A stretch of 64,000 nt of DNA. It comes from BCD1 sp965230565 (GTDB taxonomy: Bacteria; Bacteroidota; Bacteroidia; Chitinophagales; Saprospiraceae). Below are positions 60,298-64,000 of this stretch, piece after piece. How positions within the stretch are numbered: position 1 is the stretch's first letter; each line of letters starts with the position of its first letter. A model generated the notes under the pieces. That model saw only the letters and a list, made by a program, of their open reading frames with translations, made no database searches and was not told the DNA's origin. A program made the translations under genes and the position numbers. The DNA lies in contig CBDDLH010000016.1 in NCBI GenBank assembly GCA_965230565.1, positions 62,001 through 126,000 of the forward strand, in the 5' to 3' direction.

Positions 60298-63200
60298 ATG
60301 GAAGAACAACAGGAATTAATAGAAGGGAGAGTGCAAAAAGGTTTCGTTTTGCGCCAGATCTTGCGCTTGCTGACACGTTTGGCGGGCTGGTCTGCCCTGG
60401 TACTGTTTGTCTTTCTCTTATTTTTCCAGATTCCCGGAGTTCAAAACTGGCTTGCGGATAAAGTTACCCGATCAGTTGCTAATAAGGCCGAAACTACCGT
60501 CAGTGTTGACCGGGCCTATCTTTCCTTTTTTGATCACCTTGTCCTTAAGAACGTTTATATTGAAGATTATCACTCGGATACGCTTTTGTATGCCGCTAAA
60601 TTGGAAGTGGATTTTAATTTAAACCCTTATGTGCTTTTGACTAAAGGCCTCGAAATTGAAAAGTTGGGTTTAACGGAATCCTTTGTGAAAATCCAAAAAC
60701 CTGAAGGGAATTATTTAAGTAATATTGAAACCTTTACACAAAAACTATTTGCTGCTGAAGCGGAGCAACCTCAACCGGTTGACACAACGGCAAAAAAGCC
60801 AATCCGTTTAGGGCTTGATCGATTGGATCTTGACAAAGTCCGGTTTTACAAAAATGATGAGATCAAAGGCAGTGTGCTCGATATCTTTGTTAAAAAGGGC
60901 GTTTTAAAATTAAACGAACTGAATCTTCCGGAGAAGTTGGTAGATGTCGAAACTGCTGAAATAGATGGAATGGCCCTGAGGGTGGAAAGCTATGCTTCCA
61001 AACCTCTGGATATTATTCCTCAGCAAGAGAAGGAAATCTCTGACAATACTCAGGAGGTTGAATCAGAACAGACCCCGGAGGATACGACCAAACTTAAACT
61101 ACTCATTCAACAAATAGACCTGGTCAACAGCAGTTTTTCGGGGCATAATTATTATAAGGCACCTGAAAAGGCAACTCCCGATGATCAATTGGATTTTCAA
61201 CATCTTGAGATCGTTAACATCGGAATACAGATTGATAGTTTTGAGTTTCAGGAAATGAATTTTGCCGGTAAAATAAACTGTATTTCCGCACAAACCTCCA
61301 GCGGGTTCCAACTGGATGAATTTATTGTGGAAGAAGCTGAAGTAACTCCCCAGAGGACTACCCTTAACGGGTTGACAATCAAAACGCCTTATAGCGAAAT
61401 TGGAGATACGCTGGTTTTCAGATACAACGAATATCCGGCTTTCAGAGATTTTGTTAATGAGGTTAGAATGGATGCAAAGGTGAAAAATTCATTTGTTGCG
61501 CTTAGAGATATTATGACTTTTGCCCATGCTCTGGAGCAAAATACTTTTTTCAGGAACAACAGAAATACCGTTCTTAAAATGAATGGTAGAGTAAGAGGAA
61601 AGGTCAATAATCTCAGAGCGAGAGATCTTGACATTATCCTGCCGGATGGGAGTAAAATTGCCGGTTCTTTCGGATCACGCAATCTGGCAGTTCGAACACA
61701 AGAAATGGTTAATGTCAATCTCACTGAGTTACGTACCACCATGCGAACCCTGAAGCAATTAATCCCAAGTTTTAAACCTCCCGATAATTTTGACCGTCTG
61801 GGACGATTGTATTTTACAGGAAGATTCGACGGTTTCTTTGCTGATTTTGTTGCCTTTGGAGATTTGAGAACTGATATTGGCCGGGCCAAGATGGATATGC
61901 AGATGAATTTGCTGGAAGGAGCTGATAAAGCCCAATATCGTGGAGAGATGAGCCTGCTGGATTTTGACCTTGGAACCTGGGCTCAAAATCCGGATCTGGG
62001 GCTTGTTAATTTTTCCTCAAAGGTTGAAAACGGCAGCGGGCTTACTGCTGAAACGGCTAATGCTGATCTTCAGGCCAATATTGAAAGTTTTTATTTTAGA
62101 AATTACAATTATCAGAATGCCAATTTGACCGGAAAGCTCAATCAGAATTTCTTTAACGGTGATTTTGTCATTAAAGACCAGAATATAGATTTCAACTTCC
62201 TGGGAGAAATTGATCTTAAGGCTGAAATCCCTACCTATGACTTTAGAGCCAATGTAAGGAAAATGGCTATGCAGCCACTGAATTTATCAGATCAAAATAT
62301 TGTGCTTGCTGGGGATCTTGACCTCAATTTACGGAACAAAAAACTGGCAGATCTCACAGGAAAGGCAACTGTAAAGAATTTTTCTCTCGAACGTGATGGC
62401 GAACGCTATGATATTAATTCCATTGTGGCGGAATCTTCTGTAGATATTAATGGCCACAAAACTTTCATCCTGTTTTCCGAAGTGCTGGGAGCCAGGGTGG
62501 AAGGTGATTTTAAGATAGATCAGTTGCCAAAGGTATTTACAACCTACCTCAATAATAATTTTACCGGATTTGCAGATCGATTGAATATAAAATTGCCGGA
62601 TAAGGCGCCTGATGATGCTGATTTCAGTTTCAGTCTCAATGTGATCGATTCAAAAGGCTTGAATTGGCTGGTTGATGAAAAGCTCGGAATTATGAAGGAT
62701 ATCCGGGTTGATGGATTTTTTAATGGTCCTGAGCAAAAGGCCATGTTTAATCTGGAGGCTCCCTACTTTGAATTCGGAAATATCACATTAGGTGAGACCT
62801 ATATTGATTTTAACGGACAGGATAGTTCCGCCCAGGTCGATTTAGAGATTTTTGAGACCTTCTCAAAGGACAAACCATTGTTGCCAACGCTCAATCTGGC
62901 TGGTCGATTGCAATCGGATTCTCTGGGTTTTCGGATTAGTTTTGCCTCCAATTCACCGGCTTTCTTTGATAATCTTGCCATACAGGGAATGCTTACTTTG
63001 CCTGATAGTGTACATTACGGCCTATCCTTGTTGCAATCAAATCTAATGATCTTCGAGAGCCCATGGCTAATCGATCCTGAAAATAAGGTATTGTTCTCCA
63101 AAGATGATATTATTGTTGAACATTTTGAACTGAATCATGACGATAAGTTTTTGAAGCTGACCAATGTAGGTGAAAAAGGAATCAACCTAAAGGTCTCCAA

Positions 63201-64000
63201 CCTCGAGTATAACTATATTGATGAAATATGGGATTATGACCCTCTTGACTTTGGAGGTAAATATGATTTGAATCTAAACGTTCAGAACTTATTTAAACTG
63301 GAACAAATAAGTGCCTGGATACGGTCCGATGCTTTTTATATCAATGAGGATTACTACGGTGGAATGGAGATGGATCTTTATGCTAAAAACCTTAGAGGAA
63401 GACTCAATGCCCATATGGAAATAGTGGATGAAAACAGAAGCCTCATCCTGGATGGATTTTACAATATTAATTCGGCCACCGAATCCCAGAAAATTCCTGA
63501 GGATCAAAAAGCGAAATACTTCAATTTTGATTTAACGGTTGAGGATTATCCATTGGATTTTGTCCGTTATTTTGTTGCACCTGAAGTAAAGGATATCGTG
63601 GGGTCATTTAATGTGAATTATAACATGAAAGGCATGTTTCCTGAACCGGATATCTCAGGGGAGATTGTAGCAACAAATGGAGCTTTTACAGTTGACTATT
63701 TGAAAACCAGATATACTTTTGACACCTCTTTTATTCAGGCCGGACCCAGACTTTTTGATGCGACTGGTACTATCGTAAAAGATAAATTTGGTAATACAGC
63801 ATTACTCACTGGAGGAATCAGTCATAGATATTTAAAAGATCTGGGAGTTTCAGCACAATTAACTACGGACAGGTTTCTGGCTCTTGATACCGAGAAAAAA
63901 GATAATAGCCTGTTTTATGGAACAGCTCTGGGCCGAGGCGATGTCTTTTTCAATGGTCCTTTTGCGGCTATCGATATTTATGTAAATGCATCCGTGAATG
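60298..64000 (+). CDS. tamB: TamB/DUF490-like translocation and assembly protein, N-terminal part
   Basis: Partial gene, 1234 codons open from the ATG at 60298 to the right edge with no stop. A cytoplasmic start (residues 1-30), one transmembrane helix (about 31-48, WSALVLFVFLLFF) and a very long periplasmic all-beta region. The first part has the AsmA-like motif VSVDRAYLSFFDHLVLKNVYIEDYHSDTLLYAAKLEVDF; near the right edge is DNSLFYGTALGRGDVFFNGP, the TamB repeat signature. TamB-like proteins bridge inner and outer membrane and carry lipids or assist outer-membrane protein assembly. The C-terminal DUF490 end is outside the window. I verified the frame at several points but did not translate every codon. 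Confidence 0.88.
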   Translation, partial: MEEQQELIEGRVQKGFVLRQILRLLTRLAGWSALVLFVFLLFFQIPGVQNWLADKVTRSVANKAETTVSVDRAYLSFFDHLVLKNVYIEDYHSDTLLYAAKLEVDFNLNPYVLLTKGLEIEKLGLTESFVKIQKPEGNYLSNIETFTQKLFAAEAEQPQPVDTTAKKPIRLGLDRLDLDKVRFYKNDEIKGSVLDIFVKKGVLKLNELNLPEKLVDVETAEIDGMALRVESYASKPLDIIPQQEKEISDNTQEVESEQTPEDTTKLKLLIQQIDLVNSSFSGHNYYKAPEKATPDDQLDFQHLEIVNIGIQIDSFEFQEMNFAGKINCISAQTSSGFQLDEFIVEEAEVTPQRTTLNGLTIKTPYSEIGDTLVFRYNEYPAFRDFVNEVRMDAKVKNSFVALRDIMTFAHALEQNTFFRNNRNTVLKMNGRVRGKVNNLRARDLDIILPDGSKIAGSFGSRNLAVRTQEMVNVNLTELRTTMRTLKQLIPSFKPPDNFDRLGRLYFTGRFDGFFADFVAFGDLRTDIGRAKMDMQMNLLEGADKAQYRGEMSLLDFDLGTWAQNPDLGLVNFSSKVENGSGLTAETANADLQANIESFYFRNYNYQNANLTGKLNQNFFNGDFVIKDQNIDFNFLGEIDLKAEIPTYDFRANVRKMAMQPLNLSDQNIVLAGDLDLNLRNKKLADLTGKATVKNFSLERDGERYDINSIVAESSVDINGHKTFILFSEVLGARVEGDFKIDQLPKVFTTYLNNNFTGFADRLNIKLPDKAPDDADFSFSLNVIDSKGLNWLVDEKLGIMKDIRVDGFFNGPEQKAMFNLEAPYFEFGNITLGETYIDFNGQDSSAQVDLEIFETFSKDKPLLPTLNLAGRLQSDSLGFRISFASNSPAFFDNLAIQGMLTLPDSVHYGLSLLQSNLMIFESPWLIDPENKVLFSKDDIIVEHFELNHDDKFLKLTNVGEKGINLKVSNLEYNYIDEIWDYDPLDFGGKYDLNLNVQNLFKLEQISAWIRSDAFYINEDYYGGMEMDLYAKNLRGRLNAHMEIVDENRSLILDGFYNINSATESQKIPEDQKAKYFNFDLTVEDYPLDFVRYFVAPEVKDIVGSFNVNYNMKGMFPEPDISGEIVATNGAFTVDYLKTRYTFDTSFIQAGPRLFDATGTIVKDKFGNTALLTGGISHRYLKDLGVSAQLTTDRFLALDTEKKDNSLFYGTALGRGDVFFNGPFAAIDIYVNASVN

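Noticed and set aside
1..64000. parS site for ParB
   Set aside because: No match to the TGTTCCACGTGGAACA-type palindrome was noticed by eye on either strand; a motif search is needed before excluding it.
1..64000. CRISPR array, tRNA, rRNA, complete insertion sequence or prophage
   Set aside because: No regularly spaced repeats, cloverleaf-like gene, transposase, integrase or phage structural gene was seen.

Overview
The window looks like a chromosomal segment of a Bacteroidota bacterium, most likely in or near the Saprospiraceae. Reasons seen in the sequence: a type IX secretion (T9SS) substrate with a gliding-motility-type C-terminal domain, a PorP/SprF-like protein followed by a TPR/beta-propeller/OmpA protein, DUF6089- and DUF5683-type envelope proteins, an RseC-RnfBCDGEA operon, the bacillithiol-linked protein YtxJ, and promoters of the Bacteroidota form TTG-N17-23-TAnnTTTG rather than -35/-10 boxes. 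Strong Shine-Dalgarno sites are rare. The family-level placement is inference. There is no rRNA, tRNA, CRISPR array, complete insertion sequence or prophage that I can see.

Layout. 1-3.5 kb is a minus-strand cluster: UPF0173 hydrolase, parA, parB, a DUF5683 protein and a truncated secreted protein. 3.6-8 kb holds an FMN reductase, tyrS and two fatty-acid desaturases of different types. 8.3-10.8 kb has an FtsX-type permease and a CorA-type transporter, then a gene-poor stretch with three perfect DnaA boxes in 86 bp that is a candidate replication origin about 8 kb from parAB. 11.3-13.7 kb carries two adjacent related outer-membrane proteins. 13.7-17.8 kb has cobB-nnr, a DUF1508 protein and xseAB. 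17.9-22.4 kb is a 1514-residue secreted T9SS substrate. 22.8-24.3 kb is an alpha/beta hydrolase-TetR pair whose promoter is filled by a 28-bp perfect palindrome. 24.5-30.7 kb is housekeeping (folK, deoxynucleoside kinase, ndh, proC, ffh, ctlX). 30.9-36.6 kb is the rseC-rnfBCDGEA operon. 36.9-44.9 kb has a queuosine-precursor transporter, an envelope protein, an HscA-like Hsp70, SUI1, yidC, a TPR lipoprotein, coaE and a DHFR-like reductase. 45.5-49.4 kb holds the PorP/SprF and PorE-like pair and a convergent envelope protein related to the one at 37.8 kb. 49.5-60.2 kb has a carbamoyltransferase fused to an SxtJ-like membrane domain, an anchored NUC1-type nuclease, a HerA-like ATPase, ribD, a stand-alone HNH-like/AP2 protein, mnmD, ytxJ, a small lipoprotein, pdhB and a YheT-like hydrolase. 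The window ends inside a large tamB-like gene.

How it works together. The envelope genes (T9SS substrate, PorP/SprF-PorE-like pair, OmpA/DUF6089 pair, TamB, YidC, LolC/FtsX-type permease, Ffh) describe a gliding or T9SS-type outer membrane. RNF and NDH-2 are two NADH-linked redox systems. The two desaturases suggest polyunsaturated fatty-acid formation. parAB and the DnaA-box cluster suggest the origin-proximal part of the chromosome. The most unusual items are non-coding: a leader shared, ungapped up to the start codon, by parB and the SUI1 gene; three roughly 200-bp interspersed hairpin elements that each fill the gap between two co-directional genes; and the TetR palindrome built into a promoter.
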